The translations under genes were made by a program, and so were the position numbers. Shown here piece after piece: positions 55,488-63,561 of a stretch of 64,000 nucleotides of DNA. Origin of the DNA: a virus; the IMG/VR virus record IMGVR_UViG_3300025930_000007, positions 186,001 through 250,000 of that record; one strand, given 5' to 3'. Numbering within the stretch: the first letter of the stretch is position 1; every line of letters begins with the position of its first letter. The notes beneath the pieces are model-generated. The model was not told where the DNA came from and ran no database searches. It was given only the letters and a program-made list of their open reading frames with translations.

Positions 55488-55686
55488 GATCCTCTTCTCC
55501 GTATGGAAGGAGATCCGCTTCTTTATGCCGCAGGCCGTGCATCTCGCTGACGGCCTTTGGGACGGTCCTTAGATGCAGGATGCACAGATCCACAAAGAAC
55601 TCCTGGCCGTCTCTTTCGTTCCTGATCTGGAACAAGGCCGGCATCAGGCATCCGTTGTAGGCGCAAGACGGCCATAGTCCGAACAT
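55471..55686 (-). CDS. Hypothetical protein, 71 aa
   Basis: Mixed alpha/beta with CAYNGC at the N-terminus and CILH in the middle. Overlaps the previous gene by 17 nt. Not recognised. Confidence 0.6.
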   Translation of the reverse strand: MFGLWPSCAYNGCLMPALFQIRNERDGQEFFVDLCILHLRTVPKAVSEMHGLRHKEADLLPYGEEDHEQKV

Positions 55687-55690
55687 CGCA

Positions 55691-56773
55691 TCAGGACGTC
55701 TGAGAGATCAGAGCATCCAGGTCCTCATCTCCGTTGATTGTGTTGTACCAGGTCAGCGCGGAATCCTGTTCCTCGAAGAGAACCTCGTGCTGCCAGGGCT
55801 GTCCTCCAAAGGGATCGATTCGTTCGATCTTGAGGACCCAGTTGTTCGTTCGGTCTTCCTCTGGAGAAAGGAGTTCCAGGTTGATATAGCCGACTTTCCT
55901 TTTCGAGCTTCCCAGCTCGATCAGCATTTCGGCTCCCATGGTGGCCTTCTTCTTTTTCGGACGATCCTTGAAGCTCCGTTCCTCCGGAGTATGGTAATCG
56001 ACGCCCAGGAAGTCGTAGAAATCCCGTTCGTCTGCGGATTGGAGAAGAGGCTCGCCAGTTTTAGCGTCCCAGATGCCGTATTGGTCTAGTTTCCATCCAC
56101 GGCGCTTGGCGATCGAGCGCATGGCGATATTGTGCTGCCAATCGCCCGTGTACATAAAAAGCATCGCGCCGAGCTCGTCGACCTTGTGGGCGATATAGAG
56201 CTCGACGGGGACGCCGTCCATGATCTTCTTCTGAATTCTTTCCCCGCCCTCATAGCCCAGCTTCTTGAGGTGAAGCAATAGGCCTTCGACATCGCCGTCC
56301 TTGGGTAGGATCACCAGCTCGACATCGCCAATCTGAGGCCGCTGCCGGCGGATCGACCCTGCTACCAGAGCTACCTGAACGTACTTCTCGATTTCTCTCA
56401 AGACCCGGGTGGCGAGCTTCTGAGCTTTCGTAAGAGGAATAGTGCTCTTCACGCGCCGGCCCATTTCGATCAGCATCTCAGCGCCCATGGCCGCTTTACC
56501 ACTCTTCTGAGGCGTGATCGAGACGAAGGCGCCGCTGGGAGGATCACCGATCAGGATCGAAACACCGTCATCCGAATACTTCTCCCAAAGCTCGATATGG
56601 GCATTCCACCGAGCCGTGGCATCGCCTTCAGTCTGGCATCCGATGGTATGACTCGCTACCCAATAACCGACGGCGACACCGCTGTCGCCGCAGGCATTGA
56701 CGTCCCTTTCGGCTTCCCGAAGAAGCTTCCAAGCCGCCGCCTGGGTCATGATCGGAAGCTCTTCGAAGTTCAT
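55691..56773 (-). CDS. Family X DNA polymerase-like nucleotidyltransferase
   Basis: 360 aa, ATG 56773 (ATGA overlap). VAGSIRRQRPQIGDVELVIL (139-157) is the PolX palm GS-R...(G)D-x-D motif, with E152 for the second Asp and E191 (VPVELYI) for the third. The C-terminal part WKLDQYGIWD...YDFLGVDYHTPEER is the PolX YGL/LGL.Y..P..R signature. The peptide MGAEMLIE(M/L)G occurs twice (97-105, 279-287) flanking the domain. Whether the D-to-E sites remain active is unclear. Confidence 0.8.
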   Translation of the reverse strand: MNFEELPIMTQAAAWKLLREAERDVNACGDSGVAVGYWVASHTIGCQTEGDATARWNAHIELWEKYSDDGVSILIGDPPSGAFVSITPQKSGKAAMGAEMLIEMGRRVKSTIPLTKAQKLATRVLREIEKYVQVALVAGSIRRQRPQIGDVELVILPKDGDVEGLLLHLKKLGYEGGERIQKKIMDGVPVELYIAHKVDELGAMLFMYTGDWQHNIAMRSIAKRRGWKLDQYGIWDAKTGEPLLQSADERDFYDFLGVDYHTPEERSFKDRPKKKKATMGAEMLIELGSSKRKVGYINLELLSPEEDRTNNWVLKIERIDPFGGQPWQHEVLFEEQDSALTWYNTINGDEDLDALISQTS

Positions 56774-57732
56774 TGATTGTAGACGACTCTTCCCTGAGGC
56801 AAGCTGAAGGAGGTTCTCTTCTTCTTCCGCTTGCACTTCTTGCAGCCGATGACGTGATTGGGATTCATTTCGTCATGGAGTTCGATAGGACCCAAGGGCA
56901 CTGCTTCGGATCCAAGGAATCCACCGCCAGGATAAACCATCTTGATCGAGATTGGGCTCGAGACGATGGCCGGTGTGCTGTCATCACGGTTCCGGTACAC
57001 GTTGACCGCAACACTGACGGTCTGAGGGAACCAGAAGTTGATGGGATTCGAGAGCAGCGTTTCATTCCGTACATCACCAGCCGGAACCGTCATAAGCTTC
57101 ATGCCGACTTCACTGGGTTCCGGCTTCGACTTGAAGACGACCTGCCCTTCGTCATCCCGGATTTCCAGTCCGACGAAGAACGAGAGAGGATCCTTCCCCT
57201 GATTCCGAATGGAGAAGGCAAACGGCTGGTCGATCAGCATGTTGCGAACTGTGCCGCCCGTCCGATCCTGCCGCGGATCGAGCATGATGCTGAGCCTGCT
57301 GGCCAGCCAGCCCGGAGGCTCATTGGGAACAGGGTTATTCGACGACGGCGGCAGGATGCTGCTTCCGGTCGGAGATGGAGGTTCCGGCGCAGCCGGCTCC
57401 TGGAAGAGGAAGTAAAGACCGGCGGCGATCCCGGCGACGGCGCCCGCATAAGCAGCAGGCTTCCAGTCCTGAGAAAACGTCTCGGACAGATAGTAGGACG
57501 TGAGGCCGCCTCCGATCAAGGCCGAAGCCAGCCCGAGGTTCTTCTTGTTGATCGGGACGTCCGGAACAGCCTTCGCCACGATCAGCGACGCCAGATAAGC
57601 GCCGCCGGCCCAGGCGATGAACGGCAAGCCGAACCGGATCAGGATAGGAACCGCTGCTTGAACCTGACCAAGGTGCAGTCTTGGCCCATTCCCGAGCATC
57701 GGAACCTTTTTGGCTGGCTTCCACTTGGTCAT
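56770..57732 (-). CDS. Putative virion/membrane protein, 320 aa
   Basis: Start ATG 57732. Hydrophobic segments at about 28-50, 66-82 and 95-112 (AAYAGAVAGIAAGLYFLF), a Pro-rich linker (115-145), then a beta-sandwich-like domain with RNQGKDPLSFFVGLEIRDDE (immunoglobulin-like) and a Cys/Lys-rich end. Structural role inferred. Confidence 0.65.
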   Translation of the reverse strand: MTKWKPAKKVPMLGNGPRLHLGQVQAAVPILIRFGLPFIAWAGGAYLASLIVAKAVPDVPINKKNLGLASALIGGGLTSYYLSETFSQDWKPAAYAGAVAGIAAGLYFLFQEPAAPEPPSPTGSSILPPSSNNPVPNEPPGWLASRLSIMLDPRQDRTGGTVRNMLIDQPFAFSIRNQGKDPLSFFVGLEIRDDEGQVVFKSKPEPSEVGMKLMTVPAGDVRNETLLSNPINFWFPQTVSVAVNVYRNRDDSTPAIVSSPISIKMVYPGGGFLGSEAVPLGPIELHDEMNPNHVIGCKKCKRKKKRTSFSLPQGRVVYNQ

Positions 57733-57739
57733 ATAGCTC

Positions 57740-57940
57740 CTATTGCCATTTCTCTTGTTCTTTTTCGTAGGCTTCCCAGAACGGAACCGTGTATTGCCCG
57801 CTATCGGGGCTGAGCGGCAGGCCCTGGCAGCGCGGACAGCCCATGACGTGCCGCACGTCGCGCTGATCGTGAACTGTGACCGTCCCGAGGCGGATCTGTG
57901 GACGATCAAGAGGATTCCAGACCACTCGTACTTGTCTCAT
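57740..57940 (-). CDS. Hypothetical protein with zinc pair, 66 aa
   Basis: Start at MRQVRVVWNPL (ATGA overlap). Beta-rich with HVMGCPRCQGLP. Not recognised. Confidence 0.65.
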   Translation of the reverse strand: MRQVRVVWNPLDRPQIRLGTVTVHDQRDVRHVMGCPRCQGLPLSPDSGQYTVPFWEAYEKEQEKWQ

Positions 57941-58206
57941 CGGCACGACCTCTTTGCGTTCTTCTTGAGTTTCCCCCAAACTACGGTCACATGATTCCCG
58001 CGCTTCTGACTCCGGAAGGTGCGGAAACAGGTCTTCGGCCGCTGCACCACCCGGAAGGATCCCGGCGTTTCGATCGTGATCCTGGCTTCCTTCCGAGAGT
58101 GCCGTTCCGCGATCATGCCGGCTTCTTCCTTCGAATGGACGAAGGGATGGGTCTTCTTCACGACGACCGCCTGTTCGACCCAGACCTTCTTCGGCTTGGC
58201 CATCAT
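57937..58206 (-). CDS. Hypothetical basic protein, 89 aa
   Basis: Lys/Arg-rich, alternating beta-like stretches, ending KKNAKRSCR. Not recognised. Couples to both neighbours. Confidence 0.65.
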   Translation of the reverse strand: MMAKPKKVWVEQAVVVKKTHPFVHSKEEAGMIAERHSRKEARITIETPGSFRVVQRPKTCFRTFRSQKRGNHVTVVWGKLKKNAKRSCR

Positions 58207-58694
58207 TATCTCCGAAGGATCAGGCAGAGCCGGCCCCAGAAACGAGCCAGTTGATTCCTGTCTTGGATCACCATGGCGTAGTTCTTCTTGAAGTCTGCCA
58301 TGTCCCCCGAAGCGAGCGCCAGGATGTAACCGCCGGTCGCGGTCACATGGGTGAGGAAGAGTTTCTCGAACTCCTGCTTCGGGAAACCCGGGATCTCGCT
58401 CTCGTAAAGCCTGGTCTGATCGTTCGCATTCAGGATCAGGGCTTCGACCGCGGCATCGACCGTACCTTGGTCCTTGGCGAACGCGGCGTCCGTGAGCTGC
58501 TTCACCAGGGCGATGTGCTGGTTCATGAGCCGGGTGGCGTCAGGGATCTTGAGGAGATCTCCCCATTCCTCGGCGCCTTCGACGAGCTTATTGACGGCAT
58601 TCGCCTGCATCCGGGCATCTTTCTGGTTCGTCGCCGCGACGTACATGTACGTCTCGCCGACGTGATCGAACCACCAGGTTGCGCAGTCAGCCAT
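58206..58694 (-). CDS. Hypothetical helical protein, 162 aa
   Basis: All-helical, with a WFDHVGETYMYVAATNQKD start. TAATG coupling to the upstream gene. Not recognised. Confidence 0.7.
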   Translation of the reverse strand: MADCATWWFDHVGETYMYVAATNQKDARMQANAVNKLVEGAEEWGDLLKIPDATRLMNQHIALVKQLTDAAFAKDQGTVDAAVEALILNANDQTRLYESEIPGFPKQEFEKLFLTHVTATGGYILALASGDMADFKKNYAMVIQDRNQLARFWGRLCLILRR

Positions 58695-58888
58695 TACCGG
58701 CCCTTTCTGGCTTTCTTGACCATCTGAATCATTCGTTCCTGACGAAGGGCGCTCCTCTTACTCCTATGGCGCCCAAGGAGAAGACGAGGCTTCTTCTTGG
58801 AATAGAGGCAGATGGGAAAGCCGGGCTTCTTGTCGCCAGAATAGCAGGGCTTGATGATGCCCAACTGAAGACGGATTCCCCCAGGCAT
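58694..58888 (-). CDS. Basic mini-protein, 64 aa
   Basis: AAGGAG 7 nt before ATG 58888. Lys/Arg-rich C-half (KKKPRLLLGRHRSKRS). First gene after the class B promoter/hairpin at 58910-58966. Possibly nucleic-acid binding. Confidence 0.7.
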   Translation of the reverse strand: MPGGIRLQLGIIKPCYSGDKKPGFPICLYSKKKPRLLLGRHRSKRSALRQERMIQMVKKARKGR

Positions 58889-58909
58889 GAAACGGCTCCT
58901 TGAAAGCTG

Positions 58910-58966
58910 AAGGCACGGGGGGAGTACCCTCGCCGATATTATGCCTTGTGGAGGGCGGAAAGTCTA
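58910..58966 (-). promoter_or_regulatory. Promoter plus 5'-terminal C-loop hairpin (class B)
   Basis: TAGACT (58961-58966), 17 nt, CATAAT (58938-58943). Hairpin AGGGTAC/GTGCCTT (two wobbles) with loop TCCCCCC (58930 to 58910), starting about +1. Confidence 0.75.
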
Positions 58967-59182
58967 CTTGAACAGCGCGAAGCTGAGACCGGCGATCGCC
59001 GCTACCGTGGCCGTCGCTAGAAGGGTCCGGGTGAGGTCGTTCTTCCCCTCGTTGACCCACCTGGGCTGTGGGCCTACCGGCACTTCGGCAACTGGAGCCG
59101 GAGCTGGAGCTGGAGTCGGCGCCGGACTTGATTGTCCAAGGCGCGGCGCGCGGACGTTGGAGACCAGATATCGAACGCGCAT
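58964..59182 (-). CDS. Small tail-anchored protein, 72 aa
   Basis: PAPTPAPAPAP linker in the middle and a C-terminal hydrophobic segment (LLATATVAAIAGLSFALF). Its stop lies inside the -35 box of the next promoter. Confidence 0.65.
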   Translation of the reverse strand: MRVRYLVSNVRAPRLGQSSPAPTPAPAPAPVAEVPVGPQPRWVNEGKNDLTRTLLATATVAAIAGLSFALFK

Positions 59183-59212
59183 GCCTTCATCATACTCGAA
59201 TCATCCGGAAGA

Positions 59213-60205
59213 TCAAGCCTGACCGACGATAGACCTCCAGTCCTGAACCAGATGGGAAAGGATCACGTCGTCTCGAAAACAGGACGCCCGCTGCATGGCC
59301 GTCTCCGAGATCAGGTTCCAGTTGCTGTCATTCCAGCTTGCTGTTTCCTGAATCAACTTGGCGGCCTCTTCGGGATTCTTGTAGAAGGCTCCAGCTTCGC
59401 TGATGTAGGACCTGGCTGCCGGCACATCGAGAGCCAGGACATAGGATCCCGTCGCCATCGCCTCCACGATAGAGATCGGCATTCCAAAGGCATGGCCTTT
59501 GGGGTCATGGGTATCGAGATAGATGCCCGCGCGCCGATTGATATCGGACGCGACCTGAGGATGAAGATCGATCAAGATCTGCACACGATCCTTGACGTAC
59601 CCGTTCAGCCTGTTGAGCTGATCTAGGAACTCATCGCCACCACCAGCCCTTGAGATCCCCAGGATGAAGCGGAATTCGGGACAGCGATTGGCGACCGCGA
59701 GCACATCCTCAAGACCTTTCGTAGGAAGGCCTGCAGCGAGACGCACCACCAGCTTACGGTCCTTGCAGACTGCCGGCGGGTGAAGCTGAGGATCGTATGC
59801 CACGGGAAGCGGGAAGGCCTTGGCATGCCCACCCATCGCTGCCACGAAATGAGGGAAAAGATACAGTCTCTTGACCGAAGCCTGTTCCCCAAGTTCCCGG
59901 GCAAGGCTCGGATTCCAGTCGAAGGAATGACCGCGGATCGTAACCGGAATGCCCGGCGGGATCTCATGCAGATGACGTTTGGCGACCACCAGATAGTGGA
60001 TATGAACAAGGTCAGGACCGACCGCAGCAATCGTTTCAGCCAGGCTTCCGCGATGGACCATGCATTGTGGAGCAAGATCCGGATGATAGTTCGTCTGCGA
60101 CCAGACATGAACCTCGACTCCGCATCGTTGGGCGAAGGCGATCTCCGTCGCGATGTAGGTCTCAGAGATCTGAGGGTAATTCCAGAGTAGATACAGAACT
60201 CTCAT
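59213..60205 (-). CDS. GT4-family glycosyltransferase
   Basis: 330 aa, ATG 60205. N-terminal Rossmann YLLWNYPQISETYIATE, then HIHYLVVAKRHLHEIPPGIP, and a C-terminal domain with GHAFGMPISIVEAMATGSYV (the E-x7-E-like UDP-sugar-binding region of GT-B/GT4) and DVPAARSYI. It overlaps the next gene by 44 nt. Likely modifies a phage or host glycan. Confidence 0.85.
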   Translation of the reverse strand: MRVLYLLWNYPQISETYIATEIAFAQRCGVEVHVWSQTNYHPDLAPQCMVHRGSLAETIAAVGPDLVHIHYLVVAKRHLHEIPPGIPVTIRGHSFDWNPSLARELGEQASVKRLYLFPHFVAAMGGHAKAFPLPVAYDPQLHPPAVCKDRKLVVRLAAGLPTKGLEDVLAVANRCPEFRFILGISRAGGGDEFLDQLNRLNGYVKDRVQILIDLHPQVASDINRRAGIYLDTHDPKGHAFGMPISIVEAMATGSYVLALDVPAARSYISEAGAFYKNPEEAAKLIQETASWNDSNWNLISETAMQRASCFRDDVILSHLVQDWRSIVGQA

Positions 60206-60803
60206 CGGGTTTCCCATTCGCTTTAAAGAGGATCGAAATTATCTCGTCACGCCAGATGAACGGGTTGTAGTCCGGAAAGTAGAAGTCGGCAGTGCTTCTG
60301 ATAAAATCGTAATCCCCCTCGTATCGGTCCGAAAAACGGCCAAGCTTGCTCTTGATATTGGGCACCGCGACCATCTGACTGCTCACGTTCCCAATGCGAA
60401 GCTGATGGTCTTGCCAGAGAATGCCTTTGCCATGAATCATCCGGAACATGAAGGGATATCCCGGTTTCTCTCGGATCGCGGACTTGATGGACTTGAATGC
60501 TCCCGGAAGGTATTGGTCATCGTCGTCCATGAAGGTGATGTAGGCCTTCTTAGCCAGGTCGATGCCGAAGTTTCGAGCCCTGGCGCCCCAATCGTGGTGA
60601 GGGCCACCGGGAATTTCGAAGTAGCCATATTGAATTCCGTACTGCTGGACGAGTTTTTTTGTTTCTGGATAGGCTCCGTCACCGACGACGAACACCTGGT
60701 CGAACATTTCAAGCTGAGGGACGATCGAATCGAGAGTATCCTTGACCGATGAGCGACCGATCGTAGGAATGATGATCGTCAGGGCGTCATCGATCTCTGT
60801 CAT
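60162..60803 (-). CDS. GT2-family glycosyltransferase
   Basis: 213 aa. TIIIPTIGRSSVKDTLDSI, WGARARNFGIDLAKKAYITF and MDDDDQYLPGAF with the DDD metal site are GT-A/GT2 features. No membrane segment. Works with its neighbours on a glycan. Confidence 0.85.
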   Translation of the reverse strand: MTEIDDALTIIIPTIGRSSVKDTLDSIVPQLEMFDQVFVVGDGAYPETKKLVQQYGIQYGYFEIPGGPHHDWGARARNFGIDLAKKAYITFMDDDDQYLPGAFKSIKSAIREKPGYPFMFRMIHGKGILWQDHQLRIGNVSSQMVAVPNIKSKLGRFSDRYEGDYDFIRSTADFYFPDYNPFIWRDEIISILFKANGKPDESSVSTLELPSDL

Positions 60804-61414
60804 GCCTGGATTCCATGCTTCAACCGGATCGCCTCGAGAGACTCTTCGAAAGGCACCGAGGCGGAGATCCCGATATCGAAATGATGGAGCTCAAAGAGAG
60901 TCTTCGGAATGTAAACCCCCCGATGGCCCATGCTCGCGAGCGTCAACCACAGGTCCCAATCCTGGAACCTCTTGATGGTCGAATCGAAGCCCACGAAGGC
61001 TTCCCTTCTCATGAGGCTCATCGTTTCCACGTAATTCCCACGCTTGAGTGATTCTATATTCCAAGGCATGGCCTTGCGAATGCCGTTTCCATTGGGGTAG
61101 GGAATGCCCTGATACATGACGTGGCGCGCATCGGAATATGCGAACGTGGAATCCGGATTCGCTTCAAGGGCTCTCAGCATTTCGATCAACGCAAATTCAT
61201 ATAGGTAGGAATCATCGTCCACGAACATCAAATAGGGTTGCGTGGCCTTCGTCGCGCCGACATTCCTCTTCTCGCAAGCGCCTCCATCCCAATCTTCGAT
61301 GATGATCTCTAGTGGATTGTTGTCGATAACCTGGGGGAGGCAATTCTGAAGGAACCAGCTTTCCCTGTCCTTCCGATGAGGGATCACTACGCTGATTGGC
61401 AGCGGAGCAAACAC
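60800..61414 (-). CDS. GT2-family glycosyltransferase
   Basis: 204 aa. PISVVIPHRKDRESWF, CEKRNVGATKATQPYLMF then VDDDS (metal site), and RRFAFVGFDSTIKRFQDWDL-like acceptor region. 4-nt overlap with the next GT2. Same cassette. Confidence 0.85.
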   Translation of the reverse strand: MFAPLPISVVIPHRKDRESWFLQNCLPQVIDNNPLEIIIEDWDGGACEKRNVGATKATQPYLMFVDDDSYLYEFALIEMLRALEANPDSTFAYSDARHVMYQGIPYPNGNGIRKAMPWNIESLKRGNYVETMSLMRREAFVGFDSTIKRFQDWDLWLTLASMGHRGVYIPKTLFELHHFDIGISASVPFEESLEAIRLKHGIQA

Positions 61415-61433
61415 ACCCTCTCTCCCCAGCAGA

Positions 61434-62210
61434 CTACTTATCGAGCACTACCATGACCGTGTTCACGCCCGTGCCGCTCTCTTCAAAGCTTCCCTCAGGA
61501 AGAGGCTCAATATGGCCGTGCTCCGCCACCAGATTCTGAAAGGCTACAGCTTTCTTATTGGTCCTATAGTCAGTCCCACCGGACATGATGGCGACCAGGC
61601 GTCCACCTGGCTTCAAGAACTTCCAGGCATGAAGGACATGGTCGATGTCCTGCTGTTTTGAGAATGGAGGATTCATCAGGATGCGGTCGTAGAGTGGCTT
61701 CTTCTTCCGATACTTCATGAAGTCCTTGCCGACGAGCTTGTAGCCTTTCTCCTTGAGGACTTGGCGATTGGATGGCTCGATCTCGATCACGTGGATGGAC
61801 GAGATCGGCACATGCGCCCGGATCACGTCCGCAATGGCACCGTGCCCTGCGGAGGGCTCAAGGACCAAGGAGTCCATGTTGGAGACGTGATCCCCGAAGA
61901 TCACCGCCCGATCCATCATGAGATTCGCCACCGCATCGGGCGTCTCAAAGAATTCGAAGGTCTTCTTGACGTCGACGGCTTCGCCGGCCTGCATCGCCTC
62001 CGCGATCTTCTCGCTGGGATCTCCAGGGAAGACATGGCCGCGGGCGCTGCGGTTCCATTTACCTCCCAAGACCTCGAGCGCTTTGTTCAGGCGAACGTAG
62101 GTATCCCGATCAAGCTGTTGAGTGATGTAGGCGACATTGCCCTCGATCCTCAGGTTCATGAGCAGGTTCTTGATATCGTCATCGATGTGGACGACTTTCT
62201 TTTTGATCAT
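61434..62210 (-). CDS. Adenine-specific DNA methyltransferase
   Basis: 258 aa, ATG 62210. LEPSAGHGAIADVIR is the SAM motif, and ILMNPPFSKQQD is the NPPF catalytic motif IV of N6-adenine methylases. The N-terminal 80 residues are unusual and helical. May protect phage DNA from restriction. A stand-alone methylase; no cognate nuclease is seen. Confidence 0.85.
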   Translation of the reverse strand: MIKKKVVHIDDDIKNLLMNLRIEGNVAYITQQLDRDTYVRLNKALEVLGGKWNRSARGHVFPGDPSEKIAEAMQAGEAVDVKKTFEFFETPDAVANLMMDRAVIFGDHVSNMDSLVLEPSAGHGAIADVIRAHVPISSIHVIEIEPSNRQVLKEKGYKLVGKDFMKYRKKKPLYDRILMNPPFSKQQDIDHVLHAWKFLKPGGRLVAIMSGGTDYRTNKKAVAFQNLVAEHGHIEPLPEGSFEESGTGVNTVMVVLDK

Positions 62211-62217
62211 GCAATCC

Positions 62218-62409
62218 TCAGATGACTCTCTTGAGACCCCCGGTTCGATGACGCACCACCGTCCCATCTCTCGGACGTTGCTGGGTCGGCCTCCAGGCTT
62301 TGAATTTATTCACGTAGGCCGGGACCACCTCAGCATGCCCGTTGTCCCATCGCGACCAGTAGTAATAGCATCTGAGCCAGGGATCCCAGTGCTTGGTATT
62401 CTCGTGCAT
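62218..62409 (-). CDS. Trp/Tyr-rich protein with TQQRPRDG motif, 63 aa
   Basis: WLRCYYYWSRWDNGH N-half; KAWRPTQQRPRDGTVV in the middle. Shares TQQRPRDG with 50785-51096. 7 nt before the methylase. Not recognised. Confidence 0.65.
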   Translation of the reverse strand: MHENTKHWDPWLRCYYYWSRWDNGHAEVVPAYVNKFKAWRPTQQRPRDGTVVRHRTGGLKRVI

Positions 62410-62410
62410 C

Positions 62411-63109
62411 CTAGGCCTTTACGGCATCCTTCCAAGCCTTTTCCGTAAGAGGAAGCGCCGTGGCCCCATGCGATGCGGCGATCTGATGGAAGAGGCCGAA
62501 GATCTGCTGATGAGCGACTTCCTTCTGCTCCTCGGGAACCTTGATTGTCAGGGCATCTGGGATGATCGTGACGAGAGCCCGGTCCGTCTGGGAAGTCCGG
62601 CAACTCAGGCACATGTTCTCGTTCTTCTTCCCGAACTCAGCCATCTTCCGCATGAACTGGAAGGTATTGCGGAATCCCTCGGAGAGGGCATTCACGCATT
62701 CCACGCAAGCCCCATCCTTGTCCAGAGGACAGGTGCATTTTGGCGCTTCGACCGTCTCAGGAGCCTTGGTCGGCTGTGCCTGCATTTCCTGCCGCTGTTT
62801 GGCCAGCTTGTTGGGAGCATCCTTGATGTGGACTTCGAAACGGAGAAGAGCATCAGCTCCGAGCTTGCGCGTCGTGGCGCCGGACAACGCCAGCGTCTTC
62901 TTGAGCCACGCTTCCGAGGCTTCCTTGCCCATGGCCTCTCTGAAGTTGGCATATGCGGATGCCAGGAGGGTCGAGATGGCCGTTTCAGCAAACTGGACGA
63001 TCTCCGGCATGGTGTAGGGACGTCCGAGCTGCTCGGTCAGGAACTGATCACAGATCGCAACGTATTGCTCCCCGATCTGCGTAACTACCCGCAGGTCCGC
63101 TTCGGCCAT
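62411..63109 (-). CDS. Hypothetical protein with zinc cluster, 232 aa
   Basis: Helical N-terminal 110 residues, CTCPLDKDGACVEC and CLSC pairs, then alpha/beta. Not recognised. Overlaps the next gene by 25 nt. Confidence 0.7.
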   Translation of the reverse strand: MAEADLRVVTQIGEQYVAICDQFLTEQLGRPYTMPEIVQFAETAISTLLASAYANFREAMGKEASEAWLKKTLALSGATTRKLGADALLRFEVHIKDAPNKLAKQRQEMQAQPTKAPETVEAPKCTCPLDKDGACVECVNALSEGFRNTFQFMRKMAEFGKKNENMCLSCRTSQTDRALVTIIPDALTIKVPEEQKEVAHQQIFGLFHQIAASHGATALPLTEKAWKDAVKA

Positions 63110-63561
63110 GTTCTATCTCCTTCCATTTCAAACCCCATCTCGCCCAGTGTTATCAATTCCTGAAATCCCTGTTCACCAAAGAACGCCCTCGCTCTCTCGG
63201 TGAGGGATTTCAGAATTTCATACTCTCGCTCGATATCTTCGATGTCCTGCGTCATGTCCATCATCTCGCGAGCGAAATCGTTGAACTCTGGGGCTCTGAG
63301 ATAGAGGTTCATGTCGTAGACCAGCATTTCCAGACTACCTTCGATGGTCGGCCATGTCCGGACGCCGGCCCCTTGGGTATACGGCATCTTGAGAACTACT
63401 CCAGGCCGGTTCAACGTCAGGATGAAGAACTTCTGCCCTGGATGATCTCTTTTACGGCAGATCATCTCAGGATAGACCTCGAGGTAATGGAAGGAGACGT
63501 CGTATTTTCGAATGAACCGTCCTAGCGTCCCTGGAATGAAGGTGATCTTTCTATGCTTCAC
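63085..63561 (-). CDS. Hypothetical protein, 158 aa
   Basis: Beta-rich N-half, acidic coiled-coil-like helix (EMMDMTQDIEDIEREYEIL) and C-terminal helix. 11-nt overlap with the RmlC-like gene. Not recognised. Confidence 0.7.
   Translation of the reverse strand: MKHRKITFIPGTLGRFIRKYDVSFHYLEVYPEMICRKRDHPGQKFFILTLNRPGVVLKMPYTQGAGVRTWPTIEGSLEMLVYDMNLYLRAPEFNDFAREMMDMTQDIEDIEREYEILKSLTERARAFFGEQGFQELITLGEMGFEMEGDRTWPKRTCG

Noticed and set aside
56773-57813. A 346-aa plus-strand open frame
   Set aside because: Antisense to the 56770-57732 protein; composition is the mirror of a Pro/Ala-rich gene and it has no motif or SD.
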